Assembly: GCA_937928795.1 (NCBI GenBank)
Contig: CALFWB010000029.1
Location: 1-61,803, forward strand
Direction of reading: 5' to 3'
DNA from: an uncultured Anaerolineales bacterium
GTDB taxonomy: Bacteria; Chloroflexota; Anaerolineae; Anaerolineales; UBA4823
Length of the DNA stretch: 61,803 nt
The stretch's first letter is position 1. The number at the start of each line of letters is the position of its first letter. A model generated the notes under the pieces. The model did not search any database. It was not told the origin of the DNA and saw nothing but the letters and a program-made list of their open reading frames with translations. Of this stretch, positions 35,698 to 45,150 are shown in pieces. Both the position numbers and the translations under genes were made by a program.

Positions 35698-37320
35698 ATG
35701 AACAATGGGTTCTCCGCCTGGTGGCGGGAAGGGGTCTTCTATCAAATCTATCCGCGCAGTTTTGCCGATAGTGATGGCGACGGCAACGGGGACCTAGCGG
35801 GTATCCTCGCCCATTTAGACCACCTTAACGATGGCACGCCGAGCTCGCTGGGCATCGATGCCATTTGGCTTTCTCCCATCTATCCCTCGCCAATGGACGA
35901 CATGGGGTACGATGTCGCCGATTATTGTGATGTTCACCCGATGTTCGGTTCGCTCGCCGATTTTGATCGGTTGCTAGCGGCTGCTCATCAACACGGCATC
36001 CGTTTGCTGATGGATTTGGTCTTTAACCACACCTCTTATCTTCACCCCTGGTTTCAAGAGTCGCGGAGCTCGCGCGAAAGTCCAAAGCGAGATTGGTACC
36101 TCTGGAGGGACGCTTCCCCGCGCGGGGGGCCGCCGAACAACTGGCAATCGGTTTTCGGTGGGCGCGCTTGGGAGTGGGATGAAACCACGCAGCAGTATTA
36201 CTATCACATGTTCCTGCCGCAGCAACCCGACTTAAACTGGCGCAATCCTGCTGTTCGCGAGGCATTGTATGAGGTCATGCGCTTTTGGCTAGAGCGCGGC
36301 GTGGATGGTTTCCGCCTCGATGTGGTCAATGCCTATTTCAAAGATGCTCTCTTTCGGGATAATCCGCCGCGCCTGGGACTGCGCGGCTACGACCGCCAAA
36401 AGCATCTCTACGATAAAGACCAACCCGAACTGCTAGAAGTCTATGCCCAGATGCGCCAAATCCTAGATAGCTATGGAGAGCGGATGTGTGTCGGCGAGAT
36501 GCTCGATGGCAATCCTGAGCGAAATGCCCGATATTGCGGTGATGGGAAACTACACCTCGTCTTCGACTTCAATTTTACTCGCCAGCCCTGGCATCCGGCC
36601 GCGTTTCAGCGCGCCGTGCTGCGCAACGAAGCCAACCTTCCGCCGGGTGGCTGGCCTTGCTATACTCTAAGCAACCACGACATCTCTCGCCATCTTTCGC
36701 GCTATGGCGGACGCTATCCCAAAGAACGGGCAAAAGTGGCTGCCGCCATGCTGCTAACTTTGCGCGGCACGCCCTTCCTTTACCAAGGAGAAGAGATCGG
36801 CATGAAAGATGGCAAGATTCCCTACGCTCAAATCCAAGACCCACCCGGCAAGCGTTATTATCCTTTCTATAAAGGGCGCGACCCGGTGCGCACGCCCATC
36901 CCGTGGGATAACTCGCAGGGCGGCGGTTTTACCACAGGCAAGCCGTGGCTGCCCTTAAACTCTGACTATCGTCAAGTCAATGTGGCAGCTCAACGGGAGG
37001 ACCCAAATTCGGTCTTTAGCTTTTACCGCAAGCTGATTTGGGCTCGAAAAGCCTCGTCCGCCCTACGGCGCGGCGCGTTCGAGGCGCTGATTCAACGCCC
37101 ACGCGATGGATTGGCTTACTTACGCCAAACGGAGGAACAGACTGTTCTGGTGGCTCTGAACTTCTTTGCCCTGCCGGCTACCTTGCAACTTGATCGCCCC
37201 CTGCCTAGTCAAAAATGGAGAACGCTTTTAGGCACGCATCGCAAGGAAGACGAAGAAATATCCCTCGACAGAGCGATTCCGCTCGAACCTCACGAAGTGT
37301 GGATTGCAACTCCGCGCTAA
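35698..37320 (+). CDS. GH13 alpha-glucosidase (oligo-1,6-glucosidase/trehalose-like subfamily)
   Basis: The 540-residue protein begins with the GH13 pattern WWREGVFYQIYPRSFADSDGDGNGDLAGI. The catalytic residues are visible: nucleophile D208 (GVDGFRLDVV), acid/base E267 (CVGEMLDG) and transition-state D328 (LSNHDISRH). The C-terminal beta domain has VLVALNFF. Length and motifs match cytosolic alpha-glucosidases acting on short maltodextrins or isomaltose. A longer frame from 35512 exists, but AAGGAG at 35686-35691 places the start at the ATG 35698. A TATAAT at 35571-35576 may be its promoter. Trehalose or sucrose activity cannot be excluded. Confidence 0.93.
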   Translation: MNNGFSAWWREGVFYQIYPRSFADSDGDGNGDLAGILAHLDHLNDGTPSSLGIDAIWLSPIYPSPMDDMGYDVADYCDVHPMFGSLADFDRLLAAAHQHGIRLLMDLVFNHTSYLHPWFQESRSSRESPKRDWYLWRDASPRGGPPNNWQSVFGGRAWEWDETTQQYYYHMFLPQQPDLNWRNPAVREALYEVMRFWLERGVDGFRLDVVNAYFKDALFRDNPPRLGLRGYDRQKHLYDKDQPELLEVYAQMRQILDSYGERMCVGEMLDGNPERNARYCGDGKLHLVFDFNFTRQPWHPAAFQRAVLRNEANLPPGGWPCYTLSNHDISRHLSRYGGRYPKERAKVAAAMLLTLRGTPFLYQGEEIGMKDGKIPYAQIQDPPGKRYYPFYKGRDPVRTPIPWDNSQGGGFTTGKPWLPLNSDYRQVNVAAQREDPNSVFSFYRKLIWARKASSALRRGAFEALIQRPRDGLAYLRQTEEQTVLVALNFFALPATLQLDRPLPSQKWRTLLGTHRKEDEEISLDRAIPLEPHEVWIATPR

Positions 37321-37610
37321 TTCGTAGCGCAGGTATGCAAATGGGTGGGGCAAGTGCTGCTCTGCGCCTTTTAAAGTGCCTGCTGATAGGGTTTCCCTCA
37401 CCCCCAGCCCCTCTCCCAGTGGGCGAGGGGAGACGGCCCTCACCCTTCGACCAGCTCAGGGCAACGCCCCCGGCCCCTCTCCCAGTGGGCGAGGGGAGCT
37501 AGGAAGGAGCTGGCGACTTACTCCACCCACACCAATTCGTTTATTTGTTCCCCATTCGTTATACGTTGACGCTTTTTTGGTGAGTGTCCACCACAGCCCG
37601 CAAAGGGATT
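37321..37610. other. Intergenic region with hairpin repeats
   Basis: The 290 bp between the convergent GH13 and DUF1015 genes holds two CCCCTCTCCC-type hairpin units (37391-37436 and 37473-37500) and one TTCGACCAGCTCAGGGCA module (37446-37463). Nothing else coding is seen. The hairpins may act as transcription stops for both genes. Confidence 0.7.
37391..37500. repeat. CCCCTCTCCC-type hairpin repeat pair, intergenic copy
   Basis: Two units of GCCCCTCTCCCAGTGGGCGA(GGGGAG) are separated by a CCTTCGACCAGCTCAGGGCA module. The same modules in the same order appear inside M23 genes at 30595-30905 and 47921-48015, so this intergenic pair shows the ancestral, non-coding form. Confidence 0.75.
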
Positions 37611-38936
37611 TCAGGGCAAAATGCGGCGGGCTTCAAGGTAATACCGTTTTTCGTGCGCTTCGCCCATCGAGAAGGTCTTGCGTGGCAGAACACCCTCTCG
37701 GATCACCGTCTCAAACAAGGCATGTTTGGACATCGCCGGCAAGTAAAAGCCCACTCGCCCGGCAGGAGCGCTAAGTTGAACCAAAGCCTCCTCTCCGTGG
37801 ATATAATCAATGTTCTCTGCGCCTTGTTTGCCGAGAAATCCATCCAGAAAGGTTTGCACCGTGCCAACGGCGAGGTTAGCAGTGGGATTGCTGATCTCCA
37901 CAACAGCAAAGGACGGCGGGTCACCGCCGAAGATCAAGCCCACAGTCTGATGCCCGCGTTGTCCTTCCTTTACCTGTCTAACCATCTCTTCCTGACTGGA
38001 AACCGAGCGAATCTGCAGGTTTTCGCCAAATGCCTCTTTCAAAGCCAACGAGACATCTATTTGCACCCCAAACAGCAAGCGATGGATCGGTTCAAAGACA
38101 ATGCCGCGGTCATGCACATTTTCGATCTCAACCAACGCATAGCGAGCAGGATGATCAGCACCTGCTTGTGGCTTCATTTGCTCCCAAACCGCCTTGGCGG
38201 TTGCCAAGGAATGATTACCATCACCCACGGCAAATAGCAAAACCGGTGTCTCTTCGTGGACACTGTAGCGTTGAGCAAAGAGGCTGGGTTGCGCCAGCGC
38301 TTCCAGAGCGGAAAAAACTTGCTCTTCCATGGCAGAGTTGAGCGCATAGCCCTCTACAAAGCCGCCGCCAAACATCAGTTCGGTTTCATATAGTTTGTTC
38401 AAAGCGCCTTTTTGATGAGTGATGGGTTCGATGACCGTTTGTTCTGGATCGTCGATCAAAACAAGAATATGGGGCAATTCTAACACGGCATTTTGACGAA
38501 TTTTAAGGCGCGGCGCAATCCGTTCGACAATCGTCCCTTCGGTCGGGCGAATCAGGCTGCCGGTGCCTCGCCGATAGTCATAGCGCTCTAAATCTAAGCA
38601 GAGCATCAAGCCGTGACGAGTTTTGCCGTCACTGGTGCGTTCGACGTAGATCATCCCTGCGTGAGGTTCGAGGATGCCTTCGTCCAAGTAGGTTTGCATG
38701 GTTGTCTGAATGGCAGCAATGCGTTGCGCTGCATCCTCTGCATTGAGGTAAACTTCAGGGTAGATCAACTTCAGGGTAGAAGGCGCCTCACCGACAAACG
38801 CAGCCACTTGCTCCCAATACTCTGGCTGGGCCGTGTATTGATCGCAAGCCACAACTGCCCATTTTTTTAGATCAATCCCTCGGCGGGGCAAGTAAATTTG
38901 AGGCGATTGGACACCGATCGAAGCGGATGTTTTCAT
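37611..38936 (-). CDS. DUF1015 family protein
   Basis: The 441-residue protein matches DUF1015 over its full length (RGIDLKKWAVVACDQYTAQPEYW, GMIYVERTSDGKTRHGLML, FAVGDGNHSLATAKAVWE). The function is not established; the family often lies next to serine biosynthesis genes, and here it is divergent from serC. Translation from the ATG at 38936 is preferred; the codon at 38942 is TTG. The conserved GDGNHSLA segment suggests a catalytic site. A link to the serine pathway is inference from neighbourhood. Confidence 0.85.
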   Translation of the reverse strand: MKTSASIGVQSPQIYLPRRGIDLKKWAVVACDQYTAQPEYWEQVAAFVGEAPSTLKLIYPEVYLNAEDAAQRIAAIQTTMQTYLDEGILEPHAGMIYVERTSDGKTRHGLMLCLDLERYDYRRGTGSLIRPTEGTIVERIAPRLKIRQNAVLELPHILVLIDDPEQTVIEPITHQKGALNKLYETELMFGGGFVEGYALNSAMEEQVFSALEALAQPSLFAQRYSVHEETPVLLFAVGDGNHSLATAKAVWEQMKPQAGADHPARYALVEIENVHDRGIVFEPIHRLLFGVQIDVSLALKEAFGENLQIRSVSSQEEMVRQVKEGQRGHQTVGLIFGGDPPSFAVVEISNPTANLAVGTVQTFLDGFLGKQGAENIDYIHGEEALVQLSAPAGRVGFYLPAMSKHALFETVIREGVLPRKTFSMGEAHEKRYYLEARRILP

Positions 38937-39103
38937 CGGCAAGAGTTCCTTTCTGGGTCAAACGATGTTAGGGTCGAGCAAAGGTAAAAGGGTAATGATA
39001 ACGGTATGAATATAACGCGTTCCCCTGCATTTCGTCAACGGTTGGCGAAAAGAGGAGTATAATCTCCTCGACATTCAGACCCACATAGAAGGAGAGCTCA
39101 TTT

Positions 39104-40186
39104 ATGCGCGTTTACAACTTCAACCCCGGTCCAGCCGCGCTGCCCCTGGAGGTGCTACAAGAAGCCCAAGCGGAAATGTTAGATTTTCGCGGCACAGGCA
39201 TGTCGGTGATGGAGATCAGCCATCGCTCAAAGGAATTTGAAGCCTTACTCACCGAAGCTCAAACCGATTTGCGGGACTTGCTCAATATCCCTGAAAATTA
39301 TAAAATCCTCTTCTTACAAGGTGGCGCATCGCTGCACTTTGCCATGCTGGCGATGAATTTTCGCCCGAACGACGCCTCGGCTGATTACATCCTTACCGGC
39401 ACATGGAGCAAAAAGGCGCACAAAGAAGCCCAAAAAACGGGCAAGACGCACATCGCAGCCAACCTAGAAAGCGAAAACTTCACCCGTCTGCCCGCGCAAT
39501 CTGAATTGGACCTCGATCCCAAGGCAGCCTACCTTCACTTCACCTCCAATGAAACCATTCACGGCGTTGAATATTTTGAGGAACCCACCCCGCCGCCCGC
39601 TGTACCGCTGATCTGCGATGCCTCTTCCGATTTCATCAGCCATCCCCTGGATGTGCCCAAATACGGAATGATCTATGCCGGTGCGCAAAAGAATGCCGGT
39701 CCAGCCGGGGTGGTCATCTGTATCATTCGGGAAGACCTGCTTGAACGCGTCCCTGAAAACCTACCCGATTTGCTCAATTATCGCGTCTTAGCCAAAGAAA
39801 ATTCGCTGCTCAACACTCCTCCCTGCTGGAACATTTATATTGTGGGGCTGGTCTTGAAATGGCTCAAGGGGCTGGGAGGTTTAGAGGCAATTTACAAACT
39901 CAACCAGCAAAAGGCGGCTTTGGTTTATCAGGCTATCGACGAGAGCGGCGGCTTTTATCGTGGCCACGCAAAATCCGACCGCTCTTTGATGAACGTCACT
40001 TTTCGCCTGCCTTCCGAAGCCCTGGAAGAACAATTTGCGGGCGAAGCGAAGAAACAGGGCTTGATCGGCCTAAAAGGACATCGGTCAGTAGGTGGTATCC
40101 GCGCCTCGTTATACAACGCTGTTCCGTTGGAAGCCGCTCAAGCGTTGGTTGAATTTATGAAAGATTTTCAACAGAAGAACGGCTAA
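39104..40186 (+). CDS. serC: Phosphoserine aminotransferase
   Basis: The 360-residue PLP enzyme has the SerC N-terminus VYNFNPGPAALPLEVLQEAQAEMLDF, the lysine region MIYAGAQKNAGPAGVVICI with the PLP-binding Lys, and the C-terminal GLKGHRSVGGIRASLYNAVP. It converts 3-phosphohydroxypyruvate to phosphoserine and also serves pyridoxal synthesis. AGAAGGAGAG precedes the ATG. A perfect TATAAT lies at 39057-39062, about 42 bp upstream. A Rho-independent terminator overlaps its stop codon. Confidence 0.96.
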   Translation: MRVYNFNPGPAALPLEVLQEAQAEMLDFRGTGMSVMEISHRSKEFEALLTEAQTDLRDLLNIPENYKILFLQGGASLHFAMLAMNFRPNDASADYILTGTWSKKAHKEAQKTGKTHIAANLESENFTRLPAQSELDLDPKAAYLHFTSNETIHGVEYFEEPTPPPAVPLICDASSDFISHPLDVPKYGMIYAGAQKNAGPAGVVICIIREDLLERVPENLPDLLNYRVLAKENSLLNTPPCWNIYIVGLVLKWLKGLGGLEAIYKLNQQKAALVYQAIDESGGFYRGHAKSDRSLMNVTFRLPSEALEEQFAGEAKKQGLIGLKGHRSVGGIRASLYNAVPLEAAQALVEFMKDFQQKNG

Positions 40187-40204
40187 AAAGCCGTTCTTTT
40201 TTTC
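40175..40204 (+). terminator. Rho-independent terminator of serC
   Basis: AAGAACGGCT pairs with AGCCGTTCTT (10-bp stem, AAAA loop), followed by a run of seven T. The TAA stop of serC lies within the hairpin. Confidence 0.92.
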
Positions 40205-40260
40205 TTACAGACGGACATGTAGCTGTCCTATGTTCAAGAAAACTTGCCCAGAATTCCCCT

Positions 40261-41643
40261 TCAACGCAACGGCTCAAGATGAGCTGTAAAGTGGCGTAAG
40301 CCTGGCGGTGCCCAAACCAAGCGCATTCCCTTCAGTTCCTGCCGCCGTTCATAGAGGTTGATCACACTCTGGGCAACATGGCGGATATGATTATCGGTAT
40401 AAACGCGGCGCGGGATTGCCAAGCGCACGACTTCTAAGGGGGAATAATGAATTTCACCGCTTTGAGGGTCCTCATACCCAAAGGCTAACTGTCCTAAGCC
40501 GCAGCCGCGCGTCCCAGAGTCAAGATAAAGCTCAGCGGCAAAAGCCTCAGCCGGATACTGATCTTGAGGGATATGAGGGAGAAAACGCTTCATGTCGAGC
40601 ATCACACAATGCCCGCCAATCGGACGCAAAGCGGGCACGCCAGCTTCAAGCAGGGTGTTCCCTAACAAGTGAACCTGCCGAATCCGGCTGGCTAAGTAAG
40701 ACTCATCCAGAACCTCTCGAAGTCCGATAGCTAGCGCTTCCAAATCGCGCCCTGCCATTCCACCATAGGTGACAAAGCCTTCCAGCAGGATCAAGAGCTG
40801 TTGGGCTTGGCGATATTTTTGTTCATCCTTGAGCGCCAAGAAGCCGCCAATGTTCACCAAGCCATCTTTCTTGGAACTCATTGTGCAGCCATCGGCATAG
40901 GAGAACATCTCCCTAGCAATTTCTTTAATCGATTTGTTTTCATACCCTGCTTCGCGCTGCTTGATAAAGAAGGCGTTCTCGGCAAAGCGAGCAGCGTCAA
41001 GATAAAAAGGCAATCCGTACTTGTCGGCAATTGCCCGCACGCCACGCAGATTTTCCATAGACACCGGCTGACCACCGTTGTTGTTGCAGGTGACGGTGAT
41101 GTGAATCAAGCCGACCTTCTCGCGCCCCTCTTGGCGGATGAAATCTTCCAGCTTGACAAGGTCAATGTTGCCTTTGAAAGGGTGCTCTGCGGTCGTATCC
41201 AGTCCTTCGTCAATGATCAGATCGTGAGGGATGCCCCCTTTGTGCAAGACATGGGCATGGGTGGTGTCAAAAAACATGTTGCCTAGGGCTGAAAAACCGG
41301 GTTTTAGGTGAAGCATCATGAGGATGTTCTCGGCCGGACGCCCCTGATGGGTGGGAAGTACATAAGGATAGCCGGTGATCTCTTGGATCACCTCTTCAAG
41401 GTGAAACCAATTGCGGCAACCAGCATAAGATTCATCCCCGGTCATGATGCCGGCCCACTGATATTGGCTCATTGCCGAGGTGCCGCTATCGGTGAGCAAA
41501 TCTATAAAGACATCTTCAGCCGGAAGATTGAAAATATTGTAGTGCGCTTTGCGGAGAATCTCCTCGCGTTGGGGACGGGTGGTTAATTTGAGTGGTTCAA
41601 CAACTTTAATGCGATACGGCTCAGCTTGGGAAAAAAGATCCAT
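40261..41643 (-). CDS. Beta-eliminating lyase (tryptophanase-like; tryptophanase/tyrosine phenol-lyase family)
   Basis: The protein is 460 residues from the ATG at 41643 (GAGGAG upstream). PLP-lyase motifs are present: LPTHQGRPAENILMML, ITVTCNNNGGQPVSM, YADGCTMSSKKDGLVNIGGFL (PLP Lys) and FVTYGGMAGRDLEALAIGL. In the region that separates family members, the sequence SGTRGCGLG has Cys and Leu where tyrosine phenol-lyase has Met and Arg and tryptophanase has Val and Ile. The lost Arg argues against TPL; PHIPQDQYPAEAFAAELY resembles TnaA. It likely cleaves Trp or a related amino acid to pyruvate and ammonia, but the substrate pocket is atypical. Confidence 0.88.
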   Translation of the reverse strand: MDLFSQAEPYRIKVVEPLKLTTRPQREEILRKAHYNIFNLPAEDVFIDLLTDSGTSAMSQYQWAGIMTGDESYAGCRNWFHLEEVIQEITGYPYVLPTHQGRPAENILMMLHLKPGFSALGNMFFDTTHAHVLHKGGIPHDLIIDEGLDTTAEHPFKGNIDLVKLEDFIRQEGREKVGLIHITVTCNNNGGQPVSMENLRGVRAIADKYGLPFYLDAARFAENAFFIKQREAGYENKSIKEIAREMFSYADGCTMSSKKDGLVNIGGFLALKDEQKYRQAQQLLILLEGFVTYGGMAGRDLEALAIGLREVLDESYLASRIRQVHLLGNTLLEAGVPALRPIGGHCVMLDMKRFLPHIPQDQYPAEAFAAELYLDSGTRGCGLGQLAFGYEDPQSGEIHYSPLEVVRLAIPRRVYTDNHIRHVAQSVINLYERRQELKGMRLVWAPPGLRHFTAHLEPLR

Positions 41644-42040
41644 GTTTTTTGTCTCCTCTTTTACGAACATTTTGCAAAATGAGGCTTACTTTACTCTGAT
41701 AGATGAAATTCGTGTACTAGCCTAATCCACCTTTCCTATGGGCTTTTCCGAATGCGAGACTAATCTCACCCTATAGATGATTATAGATTACCAAGACTGG
41801 TAAAGCAAGTGATGAAATGCTTTTTTTCAATGGCAGCAATCATTCCTCGAGTGACCAAAATCACGCCCCCTTTTTCTCCTTGAACAGATAGTGCCCAATC
41901 AGATGAGGGTTCTTAACTAACAAGATTGCAAGGTCAATTTATCTGATTTTTACAGACAGATGCATTACTTCCCATCATAATAACAACGTGCGCTCCAGCG
42001 ATGCTGCCAATTTTCGAAAACTTCATCCCGTGAGGTCAAG
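41644..42040. other. Divergent promoter region between the lyase and chemoreceptor genes
   Basis: The region holds the lyase promoter at 41808-41780 (minus strand) with an embedded inverted repeat. No clear promoter for the chemoreceptor was identified, although its ribosome site GAGGT is near 42025-42035. No TnaC-like leader peptide with a Trp codon before a stop was recognised on the minus strand. Confidence 0.6.
41780..41808 (-). promoter_or_regulatory. Lyase promoter with an operator-like inverted repeat in the spacer
   Basis: On the minus strand TTGCTT (41808-41803), a 17-bp spacer and TATAAT (41785-41780) form a promoter. Nearly the whole spacer is the inverted repeat TTACCA-GTCT-TGGTAA (41803-41788), so a bound regulator would occlude or twist the promoter. 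Confidence 0.65.
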
Positions 42041-44506
42041 ATGAACATTAAACGAACCGCTCAAAGCCGATCCCTCAAAATCACCATTGTTCTATGGGCA
42101 GGTTTGTGTCTGCTGATCACTGGCGGCGTTTTGACCGTCTATGCTGCCACCACAGTGCGCAACATGGCAACCCAAAACGCCATCGAACAAGCCCAAACCC
42201 AAGCCCGTGAGATTGCCAGCGAGATCAAGGCCGAACTTGAAGTCGCTATGGATGCCGTGCGCACCCTGGCTGGTGCTTTGAAAACAACCAAAGATAAGAA
42301 AAGTCCAGTTGTTTTAGACCGCAAACAGGTCAGTTGGATGATCCGCCAGTTAATCGTTGAAAACCCCAGTCTGACCGGGGCCAGCACGCTCTGGGAACCC
42401 AACGCTTTTGACGGAAAAGATCGGGAGTATATCAACACTCCTCCTGACCATGATGCCACTGGTCGTTTTCTACCCTATTGGCACTGGGACGAAAAGGGCA
42501 ATCCGGTGGTCGAGCCTCTGACCGATTATGAAACCAGCGAATGGGTAGTCTGCCCAAAAACGACGAAAAATGAGTGCATTACGGAAGCTTATCTCTATCC
42601 CATCAATGGAGTAGATGTCCTGATGACCACGGTGGTTGCTCCCATCGTTCAAGATGTCACTTACTTCGGGTTGGTAACCGCTGACATCGATCTGCAGTTC
42701 CTGCAACAGTATTTTGCCGATCGCCTTGAAGTGTATGGCGGAGCAGGCGAAATGGCTATCATCTCCAACAAAGGCATGTTGGCCGGCGTCACCAAGAAGC
42801 CCTACTTGGTGGGGAAAATGCTTTCGGAATACAGCGGCGATCACGAGCGCGTCTTAGCTGCCATTCAGGGTAACAAGGCAGATTATTTCACCAGTAGGGG
42901 TAATTTGGAAATCGTTGCCCCATTCGTGGTTGGGAAATCTTATACTCCGTGGGGTGTTATGCTGCGCATTCCCTTAAGCGCAGTTACCGCCAGTGCAAAT
43001 CGCCTAACCCTTCAAATGGGATTAATCGGGTTTGTCCTCATTGCTGCGGGGGTCATTGCGATCTGGTGGGCAATGGGTTTTAGCGTTGCCAAGCCGTTAG
43101 CCAAACTGCGTGCGGCTGCGGCTAAGATGGCAGAGGGAGATAGCGAGGCAATCGTCTTGGAGGACCTAATTGAACGCAAGGACGAAATCGGAGAGGTTGG
43201 ACGTGCTTTTGGTCAATTAGCCGAGTACTTTGCCGAAATTGCCCAAATTAGCCAAAAGGTTGCTGCGGGGGATTTGACGAACACCGTTCGTCCGCGTTCG
43301 GAACGTGACCTCTTAGGGTCAAGTATCGCCTCCATGATCCGAAGTTTACGTGACGTTATCACCTCCCTTGCCCAAAATGCCACCGATCTCAAAGAGGCAG
43401 CGGATCAACTGGCAGACATCGCTACCGAAAGTGGACAAGCCACCAACCAAATTGCTGCCACCATGCAACAAGTCGCCAAGGGGGCATCTCAGCAATCGCA
43501 ATCGGTCAACCGCACGGCAGTGGCGGCGGAGCAGATGACTCGCGCTATTGAAGGTGTGGCGCGTGGCGCGCAGGAACAAGCCACCTCGGTTGCCAAAGCT
43601 TCCACTCTGACCTCGCAAATCTCCACAACCGTCCAACAGGTTGCCGGCAACGCTCAAGTCTTGCTCAAAACCGCCGATCAATCCCGCCAGGCAGCTCTCG
43701 AAGGCGCCAAAACCGTTGGAGAGACGGTGCGCGGCATGGCAGAAATCAAGAATAAAGTCAGCGTATCTGCGCTGCGCGTCGAAGAGATGGGAAAACGATC
43801 GCAACAAATTGGCGCAATTGTCGAAACCATTGAAGACATTGCTAGCCAAACCAACTTGCTTGCCCTAAACGCAGCCATTGAAGCTGCCCGGGCCGGTGAG
43901 CATGGCAAAGGCTTTGCGGTCGTGGCAGACGAAGTGCGCAAACTGGCTGAGCGATCCAGCCAAGCCACAAAGGAAATTGCAGCGCTGGTTAAGAGCATCC
44001 AGCAATCCGTCCAAGAAGCTGTGGCAGCAATGAACGAAGGCGCCCAGGAAGTGGAAAGCGGAGTGGAGAAAGCTGAACAGGCCGGGCAATCGTTGGGCGA
44101 CATTCTTAAATCAGCCGATTCGGTGCGCGAACAAGCTGAGTTAACCGCTAAAGCTGCCCAACAAATGGATGCAGCAACCAACCAACTGGTCAATGCCATG
44201 GATTCGGTCTCGGCTGTGGTCGAACAGAATACCGCCGCTACCGAAGAGATGTCCGCCAGCGCCAACGAGGTAACCGAAGCGGTTGAAAACATTGCCAGCG
44301 TGAGCGAAGAGAACAGCGCTGCCATCGAAGAGGTCAGTGCCAGCGCCGAGCAGATGAGTGCCCAAGCGCAAGAGGTTATGGCTTCAGCCCAAACACTAGC
44401 CCAGATGGCCCAAGCTCTTCAAGAGCTCGTCCAGCGCTTCAACCTAAATGGAAAAAGCGAAGAGGAAGTGTCTGTTGAACAAGCCGTGGAGGTGGTACCC
44501 GCATAA
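42041..44506 (+). CDS. Methyl-accepting chemotaxis protein with dCache sensor
   Basis: The 821-residue protein has TM1 (about 15-37), a double-Cache extracellular sensor (about 45-325, with [33 protein letters not shown] and [20 protein letters not shown]), TM2 (about 328-350), a HAMP linker ([20 protein letters not shown]) and a long signalling hairpin whose tip reads [42 protein letters not shown]. It controls CheA from the membrane. Several heptad repeats with Glu/Gln pairs offer methylation sites. The RxWY-type amino-acid motif is not obvious, so the ligand is unknown. It is next to, but divergent from, the tryptophanase-like gene. Confidence 0.95.
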   Translation: MNIKRTAQSRSLKITIVLWAGLCLLITGGVLTVYAATTVRNMATQNAIEQAQTQAREIASEIKAELEVAMDAVRTLAGALKTTKDKKSPVVLDRKQVSWMIRQLIVENPSLTGASTLWEPNAFDGKDREYINTPPDHDATGRFLPYWHWDEKGNPVVEPLTDYETSEWVVCPKTTKNECITEAYLYPINGVDVLMTTVVAPIVQDVTYFGLVTADIDLQFLQQYFADRLEVYGGAGEMAIISNKGMLAGVTKKPYLVGKMLSEYSGDHERVLAAIQGNKADYFTSRGNLEIVAPFVVGKSYTPWGVMLRIPLSAVTASANRLTLQMGLIGFVLIAAGVIAIWWAMGFSVAKPLAKLRAAAAKMAEGDSEAIVLEDLIERKDEIGEVGRAFGQLAEYFAEIAQISQKVAAGDLTNTVRPRSERDLLGSSIASMIRSLRDVITSLAQNATDLKEAADQLADIATESGQATNQIAATMQQVAKGASQQSQSVNRTAVAAEQMTRAIEGVARGAQEQATSVAKASTLTSQISTTVQQVAGNAQVLLKTADQSRQAALEGAKTVGETVRGMAEIKNKVSVSALRVEEMGKRSQQIGAIVETIEDIASQTNLLALNAAIEAARAGEHGKGFAVVADEVRKLAERSSQATKEIAALVKSIQQSVQEAVAAMNEGAQEVESGVEKAEQAGQSLGDILKSADSVREQAELTAKAAQQMDAATNQLVNAMDSVSAVVEQNTAATEEMSASANEVTEAVENIASVSEENSAAIEEVSASAEQMSAQAQEVMASAQTLAQMAQALQELVQRFNLNGKSEEEVSVEQAVEVVPA

Positions 44507-44558
44507 ACCTTTTATCTTGAAGAGCGTTTAGAGTTCTAATCGGCTAGATATAAAAACA

Positions 44559-44584
44559 GCAGAGCGGTGTGGCAGCCGCTCTGC
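44559..44584 (+). terminator. Possible hairpin terminator of the chemoreceptor gene
   Basis: GCAGAGCGG pairs with CCGCTCTGC (9-bp stem, 8-nt loop) about 50 bp after the stop. There is only a short T-rich tail, so termination may be partial. Confidence 0.5.
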
Positions 44585-44697
44585 TTCGTGATCCGGAGCA
44601 GTGGCATCGTCTTGGTTATTTCCTGTTTGGCATTAAGATCGGTCAAAAATTTTCGCTGTTCTCTGGTCGATTCTTGCCAAGCAAGGAAAGACCTTTT

Positions 44698-45150
44698 CTA
44701 GGGAGAGGGCACAGCGGTTGACTCAAAACGGATCTGACCGAGATCCACTTGCTTGCCAGCCACTACATGAATAGGAAAATCACGCCCGATCTGGTCATCG
44801 GCAACAATTAAGATTTGATCGCCGCTGGGGATACCCTCAAGAAGAAAAGCGCCATCTGCCGCAGTTTGGGTCTCCAACGGTGTACCCAAGATGTAAATCT
44901 CGCCGCGAAACGGAGAACCGCTAGAGGTAAGCACAACCCCGTAAACAGAACCGGTGCCAAAAAGCGTGGATACTCTGCTTTTTTGTAGAAGAGAGAGTGT
45001 GGCGAGCAGCAAGCTGAACGCTAGAAAAATCCCAATCCAAAGGCGCAGCCGGCCCTTTTTCACCTGCGGATCTGAGGCGGGTTTTTGGTCAAAAACAGAA
45101 TATTGCTCTAGAGAAGGCGAGTCTTCTGCTCTCATTTCAGCCTCCGTCAT
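44698..45150 (-). CDS. Membrane-anchored protein with carboxypeptidase-regulatory-like domain
   Basis: Translation probably starts at the ATG 45150, which overlaps the stop of the pilin-fusion gene (ATGA), giving 150 residues. There is a hydrophilic N-terminus, one transmembrane helix (LWIGIFLAFSLLLATLSLL) and an extracellular beta-sandwich with SVYGVVLTSSGSPFRGEIYI...GAFLLEGIPSGDQILIVAD, typical of the carboxypeptidase regulatory-like (CarboxypepD_reg) fold found in surface proteins. Coupled translation with the pilin-LamG fusion suggests a shared role at the cell surface. Confidence 0.72.
   Translation of the reverse strand: MTEAEMRAEDSPSLEQYSVFDQKPASDPQVKKGRLRLWIGIFLAFSLLLATLSLLQKSRVSTLFGTGSVYGVVLTSSGSPFRGEIYILGTPLETQTAADGAFLLEGIPSGDQILIVADDQIGRDFPIHVVAGKQVDLGQIRFESTAVPSP

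Noticed and set aside
40261-41643. Tyrosine phenol-lyase call
   Set aside because: The Arg that defines TPL specificity is absent (SGTRGCGLG), so a tryptophanase-like label is safer.
43678-44325. 215-codon minus-strand ORF inside the chemoreceptor gene
   Set aside because: Low-complexity Ser/Ala/Thr-rich antisense product of the repetitive signalling domain; no start signal.
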